Shown here in pieces: positions 28,730-37,337 of a DNA stretch of 64,000 nucleotides; the stretch's first letter is position 1; each line of letters starts with the position of its first letter. The stretch is from CAVSRC01 sp963732845 (GTDB taxonomy: Bacteria > Pseudomonadota > Alphaproteobacteria > Rhizobiales > Kaistiaceae). Below the pieces are notes generated by a model. The model was not told the DNA's origin and searched no databases. It was given only the letters and a program-made list of their open reading frames with translations. The DNA lies in contig CAVTBE010000006.1 in NCBI GenBank assembly GCA_963732845.1, positions 20,539 to 84,538 of the forward strand. Reading direction: 5' to 3'. The translations under genes and the position numbers were made by a program.

Positions 28730-29866
28730 CTAGGAGGCCGGGCGGTTCAATTCATCGGCCAGCGCTGCAGCGAGGGCTTTCGCCTTGCCGTGCCACGGGG
28801 ACGCCGTCACTGCGGTCAGATGGAAGCGGCTGCGGTAGGCGGCGGCGACGAGGAGCAGCGGCACCGGCACCACCGGAACCGTGAGGCACCAGAGTTCGGC
28901 GATCTCGCGGCCGGCGAAATGCAGCGGCCGCCGGCCGAAGGGCACCAAAGTGAGGAGCCCGTCCCATCGCGTCACCATCTGCGCGCTGAGCCAGCGAGCC
29001 AGCCTCGCGGGCAAGACCGCCAGGAAGGTCTGTCCCGTCTGCATGAACCAGCGCTGCCGTGCCAGCAGGCCGAGCAACGCGCTCGCCGGCGACTGCCGTG
29101 GCGGCGGATCGCCGTCCGCCGCCGAATCGACCTCGACGGCGGTGACGGAGTTGGCTTCGCTCGTCCGCCGTCCGATCATGGCCACCGCGGCGCAGCGGCG
29201 ATTGAGGCGACGACCGTCGACGACCTGCGCCACCGCGCAGGTGATCGCGCGCGTGAGCCGCCGCGTCGGTCGGTCGGCGCCGCCGTCGCCGTCCGCCCGA
29301 TCGTTGCTGACTTCGGTGGTGAGAAGCGCCACGTCCGGAACGATGACGCGTGAATTGCGCGGCGCACCCAGGAACGCGTCGAGCGACAACCGGCGGAGCC
29401 GTTTCGCCGCCGTGGCGAACGCGGCCGCCGGCCGGTCGTGACTGCGGCAGGCCGCCAGAAGGTTCACGAAGCGCACACCGTCGGCGATGAGATGATCGAA
29501 ATGCACAATGATCCGGCACGGACCGCGGCCGTCGCCGTCCGCAGGATTGGCGAGAACGACCTGCCACGGCGGGATGTCAGGGTCGAGGGTGCCGGTCAGC
29601 GCTGCGACCATGAGCGTTTCGCGGGAGGCGTCGCCGGCATCGACGGCTACGACATGGCGCACCGGGTCGACGCTGGCCTGCTGGGCGCGATACCAGGGGC
29701 CGAAGTCGTGGAAGACCACACCGAAGCGCGGCCACGCGTCGACCCAGGCCATGACCTGAGCCATGGCCGCCGCCGCCGAAACGGGTTCATCCGGTTCAAG
29801 AAGGACGACATTGCGGCTGGGGCCGAGGGCAATGAGAACGCGTTCGACCGGTGTGACCAGGCGCAT
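28730..29866 (-). CDS. Condensation/WS-DGAT-like acyltransferase family protein
   Basis: A 378-aa protein with an acyltransferase-like (CoA-dependent, chloramphenicol-acetyltransferase-fold) layout. The catalytic-type motif is HFDHLIADG at residues ~122-130: the canonical HHxxxDG appears as DHxxxDG with the second His (H125) kept. A hydrophobic C-terminal third (LTVPVVPVPLLLVAAAYRS) could bind acyl chains or membrane. Substrate unknown; wax-ester/diacylglycerol synthases and condensation domains share this motif. It lies between proA and two SDR genes in a cassette splitting the proline genes. Confidence 0.5.
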   Translation of the reverse strand: MRLVTPVERVLIALGPSRNVVLLEPDEPVSAAAAMAQVMAWVDAWPRFGVVFHDFGPWYRAQQASVDPVRHVVAVDAGDASRETLMVAALTGTLDPDIPPWQVVLANPADGDGRGPCRIIVHFDHLIADGVRFVNLLAACRSHDRPAAAFATAAKRLRRLSLDAFLGAPRNSRVIVPDVALLTTEVSNDRADGDGGADRPTRRLTRAITCAVAQVVDGRRLNRRCAAVAMIGRRTSEANSVTAVEVDSAADGDPPPRQSPASALLGLLARQRWFMQTGQTFLAVLPARLARWLSAQMVTRWDGLLTLVPFGRRPLHFAGREIAELWCLTVPVVPVPLLLVAAAYRSRFHLTAVTASPWHGKAKALAAALADELNRPAS

Positions 29867-30000
29867 GGGGCGACAGTGTAGCCGCTGCGGCCGGGTTTGG
29901 CACGGGGGACAGATGAACGCAGCAAGCGCGACGACACTGTATCGGTCCGCAAGCCGTCGCCGGGGGAGGCACGTTCCCCCGGCAACGGCCGGGCCGGCGT

Positions 30001-30972
30001 TTACGCGAAACGCTCGCCGACCATTTCCTCGGATTTGGCCCAGAGCGCCTTGGCCCGTTCCGGATCGAGGGCATAGGGGCGCACGCCCGCGCTCAGCCCG
30101 GGCTCGTCGGCCAGCTCGGCAACGTGGCAGTCTTCGCAATACCTGCCGCCGACCAGATCGGCCGGCGCGACGATGGCGGCCCACACCGAGGTGGCGGCAC
30201 CCTGCGGAACCGACTTCATTCGGAACGGCGGCTTGCCGGCAGCGTTGAGATCGGCGTTGATCTGGTCGACCCGCTTCTCGAACGAACCCGGCTCGGCATA
30301 AGCGTGACGGCCCAGTTCAGTGGCGATACCACCGGGATGGACCGCGGTGGCGCGGATGCCCTCCGCCTTGTGCCGGCGATCGAACTCGACGGCGAACAGG
30401 ACATTGGCGGTTTTCGAGCGACCGTAGCCCGCCGTCGGGTCGTATGGCGTCCGCTCGAAATTCGGATCATCCAGGTCGACATCGGCGAAGCGATGTCCGG
30501 CGGAGGACAGGACGACGAGGCGTGATCCCGGCTTCATCAGCCCCGCAATGCGGTTCACGAAGACGAAATGGCCGAGATGGTTGGTGCCGAACTGCGTCTC
30601 GAATCCGTCAGCCGTCTGGCCCTCTGGCGGCATCATGACGCCGGCATTGGCGATGACCACGTCGAAGGGCTTGCCGGCGGCGACCAGTGCGTCGGCCGCG
30701 GCACGAACGCTCTTCAGTGAGGCAAGGTCGAGTTCAACCAGCTCAAAGCTGCCGGTTTTGTTAGCCAGCTCACTGATGGCCGCGGTGGCGCGGCGGGCCT
30801 TGGCGAGATCGCGAGCGGCGCCGACGACATCGGCGCCGTGGGCGACCAGCGCCCGGGCCGTCTCGACGCCGAGGCCAGCCGAGGCGCCGGTGACGAGGAT
30901 ACGTTTTCCGGTGAGGTCGATGCCGTCGAGCACCTCGTCGGTGGTGGATTCAAAGCCGAATGTCTTGCTCAT
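30001..30972 (-). CDS. Short-chain dehydrogenase/reductase (retinol-dehydrogenase-like)
   Basis: A 323-aa SDR. The cofactor motif is VTGASAGLGVETARAL, NAG is in DVVIANAGVMM, and the active-site Ser and Y-x-x-x-K appear in VVLSSAGHRF and YGRSKTANVLF. The extra C-terminal segment and the N-terminal FGFESTTDEVLDGIDLTGKR match the long RDH/oxidoreductase group acting on lipophilic substrates. Its start is preceded by AGGAAC. It is probably co-transcribed with the downstream acyltransferase and the upstream SDR. Confidence 0.88.
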   Translation of the reverse strand: MSKTFGFESTTDEVLDGIDLTGKRILVTGASAGLGVETARALVAHGADVVGAARDLAKARRATAAISELANKTGSFELVELDLASLKSVRAAADALVAAGKPFDVVIANAGVMMPPEGQTADGFETQFGTNHLGHFVFVNRIAGLMKPGSRLVVLSSAGHRFADVDLDDPNFERTPYDPTAGYGRSKTANVLFAVEFDRRHKAEGIRATAVHPGGIATELGRHAYAEPGSFEKRVDQINADLNAAGKPPFRMKSVPQGAATSVWAAIVAPADLVGGRYCEDCHVAELADEPGLSAGVRPYALDPERAKALWAKSEEMVGERFA

Positions 30973-31040
30973 GTGCGTTCCTTGGTGAGGGGAGTGGGCG
31001 GGGCACCGGTGGCGGCGGCCCGCAAGTCTGGGGTGTGGCG

Positions 31041-31886
31041 TCAGGCCGTGGTGGGCGTGCCCTGGGCTTCCAGGGCCACGTCGTTCCACTTTTCCCAGTT
31101 GGCGAGGCGCGCGGCATATTCGCGCCGGACCATGGGCAGGCCGCCCGTGCCGAAGAAGACGCGGAGCGGCGGTTCCTCGGCGTCGACGATGCGGAACAGG
31201 GCGGAGGCCGTCGCCTTCGGATCGCCCGCCTCGGAGACCGCGCGGACCGAGGAGAGAAGCGCGCGGGCGCCATCATAGGCGGGAAGCTCGGTGGCGCGAT
31301 GAGCGGAGGTGGTGCCCCATTCGGTGGCAAAGCCGCCTGGCTCGACGATCGTCACCTTGATGCCGAGGCCGTTCACTTCCGCCGCCAGCGCCTGGCTGAA
31401 GCCTTCCAGCCCCCATTTGGAAGCGTGATAGAGGCCGACGGTGGGGACGGCGTAGATGCCGCCGATGGAGGAGATCTGGACGATGTGGCCAGCGCCCTGC
31501 GCCCGCATGATGGGCAGCACCGCCTTGGTCACCCACAGCGCGCCGAACAGATTGGTCTCGATCTGGGCGCGGGCTTCGGCCTCGCTGACCTCCTCGATGG
31601 CACCGAAGAGGCCGTAGCCGGCATTGTTGATCGCGATATCGACGCGGCCGAAATGGTCGTGCGCCCGCATCACCGCCTTGTCGACGGCGGCCTTGTCGCC
31701 GACATCGAGGGCAAGCGGCAACAGCCGGTCGCCATATTGTGCCTTGAGTCCGTCGAGAGAGGCGATGGTGCGCGAGGCGGCGGCGACGCTGTCGCCGCGG
31801 GCCAGCGCCGCCTCGCTCCAGACATGGCCGAAGCCCTTGGAGGCGCCGGTGATGAACCAGACCCTGGGTGAGGAGGATTGCGACAT
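31041..31886 (-). CDS. Short-chain dehydrogenase/reductase
   Basis: A 281-aa classical SDR: WFITGASKGFGHVWSEAAL for NAD(P) binding, INNAGYG, Ser in IVQISSIGGIYA and the catalytic YHASK (TVGLYHASKWGLEGF). AAGGA precedes the ATG. It is transcribed divergently from a TetR gene across an operator-rich gap (31887-31981), so TetR very likely controls it. Such TetR/SDR pairs often respond to xenobiotics or aldehydes; the ligand is not visible here. Confidence 0.9.
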   Translation of the reverse strand: MSQSSSPRVWFITGASKGFGHVWSEAALARGDSVAAASRTIASLDGLKAQYGDRLLPLALDVGDKAAVDKAVMRAHDHFGRVDIAINNAGYGLFGAIEEVSEAEARAQIETNLFGALWVTKAVLPIMRAQGAGHIVQISSIGGIYAVPTVGLYHASKWGLEGFSQALAAEVNGLGIKVTIVEPGGFATEWGTTSAHRATELPAYDGARALLSSVRAVSEAGDPKATASALFRIVDAEEPPLRVFFGTGGLPMVRREYAARLANWEKWNDVALEAQGTPTTA

Positions 31887-31918
31887 GAAATTCGTCCTTG
31901 GAGGAGCTATATAGAAAG

Positions 31919-31964
31919 CGGAGGGGGCTCCGGTTGCCGATGACATATACGGAGGGTCCTCCGT
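31919..31964. promoter_or_regulatory. Two palindromic operators for the divergent TetR/SDR pair
   Basis: ACGGAGG-GT-CCTCCGT (31949-31964) is a perfect 7-2-7 palindrome. CGGAG-GGGG-CTCCG (31919-31932) repeats its half sites 30 bases away. Both lie between the divergent SDR and TetR genes, where a TetR dimer would block both promoters. Confidence 0.75.
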
Positions 31965-31981
31965 TTTACAAGAGGCGTGCC

Positions 31982-32563
31982 TTGCCGAAATCCGTGAAAC
32001 CCCGTCGTCCACGTGCCGATGCCCGCCGCAACCGCGAGCGGCTTCTGGTTACGGCGTTGAAATTGTTCACGTCTTCAAAGAACGAGGTGACCCTTTCGGC
32101 CGTCGCCGAAGGAGCCGGGGTCGGCATCGGCACGCTCTATCGTCATTTCCCGACCCGCGAAGCGCTGGTCGAGGCCGTCTATCGCAATGAGGTCGAGCAG
32201 CTTGCCGATGCGGCGCCGGAGCTTCTCAAGGCGATGCCGGCCGATCAGGCGCTGGAAGCGTGGCTGACGCGTTACGCCGGGCTGATCGCTACCAAGCACG
32301 GCCTCAAGGACGTCGTGCGCTCGGTCTTCGAGCCGGGCGCGGATGCCAGCGCCTTTTCGCGTACACGCATGCGCGAGGCCGCCACGCGGCTGCTCGATGC
32401 GGCGGCGGAGACCGGCAAGGTGCGCGGCGACCTCGATCCGGCCGACGTGCTGCTGGCGGTGGCGGCGAGCACCTGGACTTTCGCCGGAGACGGCGATTGG
32501 GAGGCGCGCGTCCGCCCGGTGCTGCGCATCATCATGGATGGCCTGCGCTACAGGCCGGGCTGA
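31982..32563 (+). CDS. TetR/AcrR-family transcriptional regulator
   Basis: A 193-aa repressor. The N-terminal helix-turn-helix reads LSAVAEGAGVGIGTLYRHFP TREALVE-like (VTLSAVAEG to TLYRHFPTR), and the rest is the ligand-binding helical domain. I choose the TTG at 31982 because AAGAGGCG lies just upstream. The longer frame from ATG 31940 would place the perfect operator palindrome inside the coding region. It is divergent from the SDR it probably represses and precedes a DMT exporter by 99 bases. Confidence 0.88.
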   Translation: MPKSVKPRRPRADARRNRERLLVTALKLFTSSKNEVTLSAVAEGAGVGIGTLYRHFPTREALVEAVYRNEVEQLADAAPELLKAMPADQALEAWLTRYAGLIATKHGLKDVVRSVFEPGADASAFSRTRMREAATRLLDAAAETGKVRGDLDPADVLLAVAASTWTFAGDGDWEARVRPVLRIIMDGLRYRPG

Positions 32564-32662
32564 GGACAATCGCGCGTCAGGTCGATTGGCGACCGCCGAT
32601 TCCACTGGACTTGGCGCGCGGGCCGCGCGAAGACCGCCTGCCCACCTTGAGCGCCTCCCTTC

Positions 32663-33589
32663 ATGTCATCCCTCGCCGGCCCCTCCCTCAGCATTGACGA
32701 CAAACAGAACATCCCGGTCGGCATCGGCCTGATGCTGTTCGGCTTCCTTCTGTTCTCGGCCAACGACGCGCTCGGCAAATGGATGGCGGCAACCTACGGA
32801 CCGGGGCAGATCCTGCTCATCCGCAACGTTGCCTCGATGGCCGTGCTCGTCCCCTTCATCATGAAGAGCGGCATCCGCCCGCTGTTCGCGCTCGACCGGC
32901 CGTGGCTGCAGCTCCTCAGGCTGGCCTTCGCCACCACCGAAGTGCTCTTCTTCTACTGGGCGGTCTCCGGCTTGGCGCTGGCCGATGCCATGACCTACTA
33001 CCTGGCCGGGCCGATCTATGTGACGGTGCTCGCCGCCTTCGTGCTCAAGGAGAAGGTCGGCTGGCGCCGCTGGTCGGCCGTCGGGGTCGGCTTCATCGGC
33101 GTGCTGATCGCGATGGAGCCGTCGGCCGGCGTGTTCAACTACCACATCGTCATCGCGTTCGTCGGCAGCCTGCTCTATGCCGGCTTCCTGGTGGTCACCC
33201 GGGGCCTGCGCAAGACGCCCGACCTGACGCTGGCGACCTGGCAGATCGTAGCGGGGCTGGTTGCCGGCGCCGTGGTTGCGCCCTTCCATTGGGTGCCGGT
33301 CGTCCACAACAGCGATTTTGCCCTGCTCGCCCTGCTCGGCGTGAACGCACTTGTGGCGATCGTCGCCGTCAACCGCTCGCTGAAGCTCGCCCCGGCCTCG
33401 GTCGTGGTGCCCTATCAGTACACGCTGATCGTCTGGGCGGTGCTGTTCGGCTATTTCGTCTTCGGCGACGTGCCGAGCTGGCGCGTGATCACGGGCGCGG
33501 CGATCATCGTCGTCGCCGGGCTCTACATCTTCTTCCGCGAGCAGGTGGTGGTGAAGCCGGAAGTGCCGCAGGTGGCGCCGGGACCGTGA
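32663..33589 (+). CDS. DMT-family (EamA) transporter
   Basis: A 308-aa inner-membrane protein with ten hydrophobic segments in two EamA repeats. It opens NIPVGIGLMLFGFLLFSAND. Typical family pieces are YYLAGPIYVTVLAAFVLKEK and VVPYQYTLIVWAVLFGYFVF. The substrate is not readable. It is downstream of and probably co-regulated with the TetR gene, and its end faces proB with only 10 bases between. Confidence 0.87.
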   Translation: MSSLAGPSLSIDDKQNIPVGIGLMLFGFLLFSANDALGKWMAATYGPGQILLIRNVASMAVLVPFIMKSGIRPLFALDRPWLQLLRLAFATTEVLFFYWAVSGLALADAMTYYLAGPIYVTVLAAFVLKEKVGWRRWSAVGVGFIGVLIAMEPSAGVFNYHIVIAFVGSLLYAGFLVVTRGLRKTPDLTLATWQIVAGLVAGAVVAPFHWVPVVHNSDFALLALLGVNALVAIVAVNRSLKLAPASVVVPYQYTLIVWAVLFGYFVFGDVPSWRVITGAAIIVVAGLYIFFREQVVVKPEVPQVAPGP

Positions 33590-33599
33590 GGCGGCAGCC

Positions 33600-34724
33600 T
33601 CAATCGCCCCTCAGCGCCATGTCGTCGCGGTGGATCATCTCGGCGCGGCCGGCATAGCCGAGGATCGCCTCGATCTCGTGGCTGTTGCGCCCGGCGATGC
33701 GCTCGGCGTCGGTGGCGTCATAGGCAACCAGCCCGCGGCCGACCGCCTCGCCGTCGAGATCGACGATGTCGACGGCATCGCCGCGCTGGAAGCGGCCTTC
33801 GATGCGGCGCACGCCGGCCGGCAGCAGGCTCTTGCCGGCGCGCAGCGCCTTGACCGCGCCCTTGTCCACGACGAGCGCGCCGCGGGTCTCCAGGCGACCG
33901 GAAATCCAGCGTTTGCGCGCCGTCACCGGGCTGCCCTCGGCGGCGAACCAGGTGCAGCGGCCGCCGGCAGAAATGGTGCGGATCGGATGCAGGTCGCGGC
34001 CGCTGGCAATCACCATGGTGGTGCCGCCGGCAGTGGCAATGCGGCCGGCGTCGAGCTTGGTCTTCATGCCGCCGCGGGAATTCTCGGACGCCGCCGCGCC
34101 GGCCATGGCCTCGATCTCGGGGGTGATGCGCTCGATTGTCTCGATCAGCCGCGCCTCGGGGTTGAGGGCGGGCGAGGCGGTGTAAAGGCCGTCGACGTCG
34201 GACAGCAGGATGAGCAGGTCGGCGCTGGTCATGGTGGCGACGCGGGCGGCCAGCCGGTCGTTGTCGCCGTAGCGGATCTCGTTGGTGGCGACCGTATCGT
34301 TCTCGTTGATCACCGGCACGGCGCCGAGCTTGAGCAGGGTGGCGATGGTCGAGCGGGCATTGAGATAGCGCCGGCGCTCCTCGGTGTCGCCAAGCGTCAG
34401 CAGGATCTGTCCGGTGGTGATGTCGACACGGCCGAGCGTCTCGCTCCAGGCGCGGGCGAGCGCGATCTGGCCGATGGCCGCCGCCGCCTGGCTCTCCTCC
34501 AGTCTGAGCGGCCCCGGCGGCAGGCCGAGCACGCCGCGGCCGAGCGCGATGGCGCCGGAGGAGACGACGAGCAACTCGCGTCCGCCCTTGACCAGATGGC
34601 CGATGTCGGTGGCGAGCGATTCCAGCCAGTCAGTGCGCACGCGCCCGCCGCCGCCGTCGACGAGCAGGGAGGAGCCGATCTTGATGACGATGCGGCGATA
34701 GGCTTCCGGGGTGCGGGCGGTCAT
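33600..34724 (-). CDS. proB: Glutamate 5-kinase
   Basis: ProB phosphorylates glutamate in the first step of proline synthesis and is feedback-inhibited by proline. The 374-aa protein has the kinase core (RIVIKIGSSLLVD, VVSSGAIALGRGVLGL, INENDTVATNEIRYGDNDRL) and a C-terminal PUA domain (from ~280). It follows obgE on the minus strand. proA is displaced about 5 kb downstream by the accessory cassette at 28.7-33.6 kb. Confidence 0.96.
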   Translation of the reverse strand: MTARTPEAYRRIVIKIGSSLLVDGGGGRVRTDWLESLATDIGHLVKGGRELLVVSSGAIALGRGVLGLPPGPLRLEESQAAAAIGQIALARAWSETLGRVDITTGQILLTLGDTEERRRYLNARSTIATLLKLGAVPVINENDTVATNEIRYGDNDRLAARVATMTSADLLILLSDVDGLYTASPALNPEARLIETIERITPEIEAMAGAAASENSRGGMKTKLDAGRIATAGGTTMVIASGRDLHPIRTISAGGRCTWFAAEGSPVTARKRWISGRLETRGALVVDKGAVKALRAGKSLLPAGVRRIEGRFQRGDAVDIVDLDGEAVGRGLVAYDATDAERIAGRNSHEIEAILGYAGRAEMIHRDDMALRGD

Positions 34725-34804
34725 GGTCGGGCTAATGGAAGGGCTGCTGGAACAATCCGTCGGGGCAAGGTTGCGCCCTTATACAGCGATAGTCTGCCGG
34801 GCGG

Positions 34805-35845
34805 CTACGGCCGCCAGGGCATGCCGGGCTCGGCCGGCAGCCCGTCAGCGGGCGCGGTGGCGGCGGCGATCTCGCCGGCAAGGGCTCGCAGAACCTTGTC
34901 GACGCCGGCGCCGGTCGCCGCCGAAACCACCAGCGGCGTCGTGCCGGCGGCGCGCTTGAGGGCCCGCTTCAGCGTGCCGATGGTCTCGTCGGAAGCCGCG
35001 TCGGCCTTGGAGATGGCGACCACCTCCGGCTTCTCGTCGAGGCCGCCGCCATAGGCCGCCAGCTCCTCGCGCACGGTCTTGTAGTCGGCGACCGGATCCG
35101 CGGCGGTGCCGTCAACCAGATGAAGCAGCACGCTGCAGCGCTCGACATGACCGAGGAAGCGGTCGCCGAGGCCGGCGCCCACATGCGCCCCCTCGATCAG
35201 GCCGGGGATGTCGGCGAGCACGAATTCGCGTCCGTCGATGCGCACGACGCCGAGCGCCGGGTGGAGCGTGGTGAAGGGGTAATCGGCGACCTTGGGCTTC
35301 GCCGCCGTGACCGTCGCCAGGAAGGTGGACTTGCCGGCATTGGGCAGGCCGACCAGGCCGGCATCGGCGATCAGCTTGAGGCGCAGCCACAGCCACGCCT
35401 CGATGCCTTCCTGGCCGGGATTGGCGCGGCGCGGGGCGCGGTTGGTCGACGACTTGAAATGGGTGTTGCCGAAGCCGCCATTGCCGCCGCGGGCGATGAG
35501 CACGCGTTTTCCCGGCACGTCGAGGTCGGCGATCAGCGTCTCGTTGTCCTCGTCGCGGATCTCGGTGCCGACCGGCACCTTGAGCACTACGTCGGCGCCC
35601 TTGCCGCCGGCCATGTTGCGGCCGCGTCCGGGGGTGCCGGCGGCGGCCCTGAAGTGCTGCTGGTAGCGGAAGTCGATGAGCGTGTTGAGGTTTTCGACCG
35701 CCTCGGCCCACACGTCGCCGCCCTTGCCGCCGTCGCCGCCGTCGGGGCCGCCGAACTCGATGAATTTCTCGCGGCGGAAATGCACGCTGCCGTTGCCGCC
35801 GTCGCCGGAGCGTACATAGATCCTGGCCTGGTCGAGGAATTTCAT
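34805..35845 (-). CDS. obgE: Ribosome-associated GTPase Obg/CgtA
   Basis: Obg binds the 50S subunit and links GTP levels to ribosome assembly. The glycine-rich Obg fold (MKFLDQARIYVRSGDGGNGS, GPDGGDGGKGGDVW) occupies the first ~158 residues. The G domain has P-loop GLPNAGKSTFLA, switch DYPFTTLHP, DxPG in LADIPGLIEGA and SKAD. It is 346 aa, with a shortish tail. Its ATG overlaps the stop of the upstream GNAT gene by 4 bases. Confidence 0.97.
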   Translation of the reverse strand: MKFLDQARIYVRSGDGGNGSVHFRREKFIEFGGPDGGDGGKGGDVWAEAVENLNTLIDFRYQQHFRAAAGTPGRGRNMAGGKGADVVLKVPVGTEIRDEDNETLIADLDVPGKRVLIARGGNGGFGNTHFKSSTNRAPRRANPGQEGIEAWLWLRLKLIADAGLVGLPNAGKSTFLATVTAAKPKVADYPFTTLHPALGVVRIDGREFVLADIPGLIEGAHVGAGLGDRFLGHVERCSVLLHLVDGTAADPVADYKTVREELAAYGGGLDEKPEVVAISKADAASDETIGTLKRALKRAAGTTPLVVSAATGAGVDKVLRALAGEIAAATAPADGLPAEPGMPWRP

Positions 35846-36405
35846 CGCGCGAATGCCTGATGGCGGCGGCGGGTCAGCACCGTGTCGATATGCGGGACGG
35901 TTGCCCGGCGCGCAAGCGAATGGCGCTCGGACCGCCCGATAATGGTGAAGCCGAGCTTGCGCTGGACCCGGAGGGACGCCCTGTTCTCGGTATAGACGCC
36001 CGAGCGGATCAGCTTGAGGCCGAGGACAGCGAAGCCATAGGCGAGCACCGCCTGCCCGGCCTCGGTGGCGAAGCCGCGGCCCCACCAGGGGCGAGCCAGC
36101 CAATAGCCAAACTCGGCATGCACCGGCAACGAATTGAGCCCGACGACGCCGATGACATGGGTGTCATGCACGATGGCGACGTTGAGGCTGCGGCCTTCGC
36201 GCGCGCCCTGGCGGGCCACGGCGACGAAGGCCTCGCCATCGGCGCGGCGATAGGGCAGGGGCACGCGCGCCAGCATGCGCGCCACCGCCGCATCGCCGAC
36301 GCCGGCGACGAGGTCTTCGACGTCGTCCACGCGCGGCAAACGCAGCGTCAGCCGCGCGGTCACAATCGTCGGGTCACGCCGCGGTGTCACGCTCGGTGCT
36401 GTCAT
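35842..36405 (-). CDS. GNAT-family N-acetyltransferase (RimJ/RimL-like)
   Basis: A 187-aa acetyltransferase. It opens RDPTIVTARLTLRLPRVDDV; the acetyl-CoA motif is YWLARPWWGRGFATEAGQA, followed by N-x-A-S in TENRASLRVQRKLGF. RimJ/RimL members acetylate ribosomal-protein N-termini or small molecules. It lies in the conserved slot between rpmA and obgE. It overlaps obgE by 4 bases and the upstream GNAT gene by 32. Confidence 0.9.
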   Translation of the reverse strand: MTAPSVTPRRDPTIVTARLTLRLPRVDDVEDLVAGVGDAAVARMLARVPLPYRRADGEAFVAVARQGAREGRSLNVAIVHDTHVIGVVGLNSLPVHAEFGYWLARPWWGRGFATEAGQAVLAYGFAVLGLKLIRSGVYTENRASLRVQRKLGFTIIGRSERHSLARRATVPHIDTVLTRRRHQAFAR

Positions 36406-36952
36406 GGTGGTCCTTGTCCGGCGTGCCCCACGCCTTGAGGCTCGCCCAGTTGCGCCGGTCGAGCACGAAGCGCTCGATCGGAAAGGCGCCGAAGCGGGTC
36501 GGCGAGCGCACCATGCCGGTGCCGCGAAACTGGAAGCCGCACTTCTCGATGACCCGGCGGGCGCGGCTGTTGGTCACGCGAGCGGAGCACCACAGGGCGT
36601 TGACCCCGCCATCGGAGAAGGCCTGGTCGATCAGCGCCTGGGCCGCTTCGGTGCCGTAGCCGAGACCCCACCAAGGGGTGCCGATCCACAGGCCGACCTC
36701 GACGGCGGCAGGCCTGTCCTCGGTCGGCCCATAGCCGGCGCAGCCGACGATCGTGCCGTCGCAGCGTTCGGTGATGGCGAAGGCACCGCCGCGGGCAAGC
36801 GAAATCGCGGTGCACAGATTCTCCGCCACGGCGTGATCGGCCGAAAGCGCCGACATCGCCGGCATGTCGGCCGGCACGCACCGTCTGAGCAGGAGGCGGC
36901 CGGTGAGGATCGTCTCATGCCCCCCGTGCCCTTCCTCGTTCCCGTCGCCCAT
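36374..36952 (-). CDS. GNAT-family N-acetyltransferase
   Basis: A 192-aa paralogue of the downstream GNAT gene. ILTGRLLLRRCVPADMPAMS starts the domain, and the cofactor motif is LWIGTPWWGLGYGTEAAQAL, then N-S-R-A-R in VTNSRARRVIEKCGFQFRG. The frame opens further upstream to 36997, but MGDGNEEG at 36952 gives a compact protein. The tandem pair with 32-base overlap suggests duplication of the GNAT gene normally found here once. Confidence 0.88.
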   Translation of the reverse strand: MGDGNEEGHGGHETILTGRLLLRRCVPADMPAMSALSADHAVAENLCTAISLARGGAFAITERCDGTIVGCAGYGPTEDRPAAVEVGLWIGTPWWGLGYGTEAAQALIDQAFSDGGVNALWCSARVTNSRARRVIEKCGFQFRGTGMVRSPTRFGAFPIERFVLDRRNWASLKAWGTPDKDHHDSTERDTAA

Positions 36953-37057
36953 GGCTTCCTCCGTCCGGAACAACATAAAGGGGAGATGGTGTCCCATCTC
37001 CCCTGTTCGCTGCTCCGTGCCGGGTCGATGAGACGCCGGCTTATGGTCGGAAGCCGG

Positions 37058-37327
37058 CTATTCTGCGGCCGCCATCATCGGGACGACCGAAACGTAGGTG
37101 CGGCCCTCGGCTTTGGTTCGGAACGACACGGTGCCGTCGACGACGGCGAAGATCGTGTGGTCCTTGCCCAGGCCGACGCCGGCACCGGGATGCCACTTGG
37201 TGCCGCGCTGGCGCACGATGATGTTGCCGGCGACGACGGTCTCGCCGCCGAACCGCTTTACGCCCAGGCGCTTGCCGGCCGAATCGCGGCCGTTGCGCGA
37301 CGAGCCACCTGCCTTTTTATGAGCCAT
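37058..37327 (-). CDS. rpmA: 50S ribosomal protein L27
   Basis: L27 reaches into the peptidyl-transferase centre. The 89-aa protein begins MAHKKAGGSSRNGRDSAGKR with no cleavable extension, and contains RQRGTKWHPGAGVGLGKDHT. TAGGAGA lies upstream of the ATG. It follows rplU by 10 bases. Confidence 0.98.
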   Translation of the reverse strand: MAHKKAGGSSRNGRDSAGKRLGVKRFGGETVVAGNIIVRQRGTKWHPGAGVGLGKDHTIFAVVDGTVSFRTKAEGRTYVSVVPMMAAAE

Positions 37328-37337
37328 GGCGGGTCTC

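Noticed and set aside
31940..31981. ATG start for the TetR gene at 31940
   Set aside because: It would place the perfect operator palindrome within the coding sequence; the TTG at 31982 has a ribosome-binding site and gives normal length.
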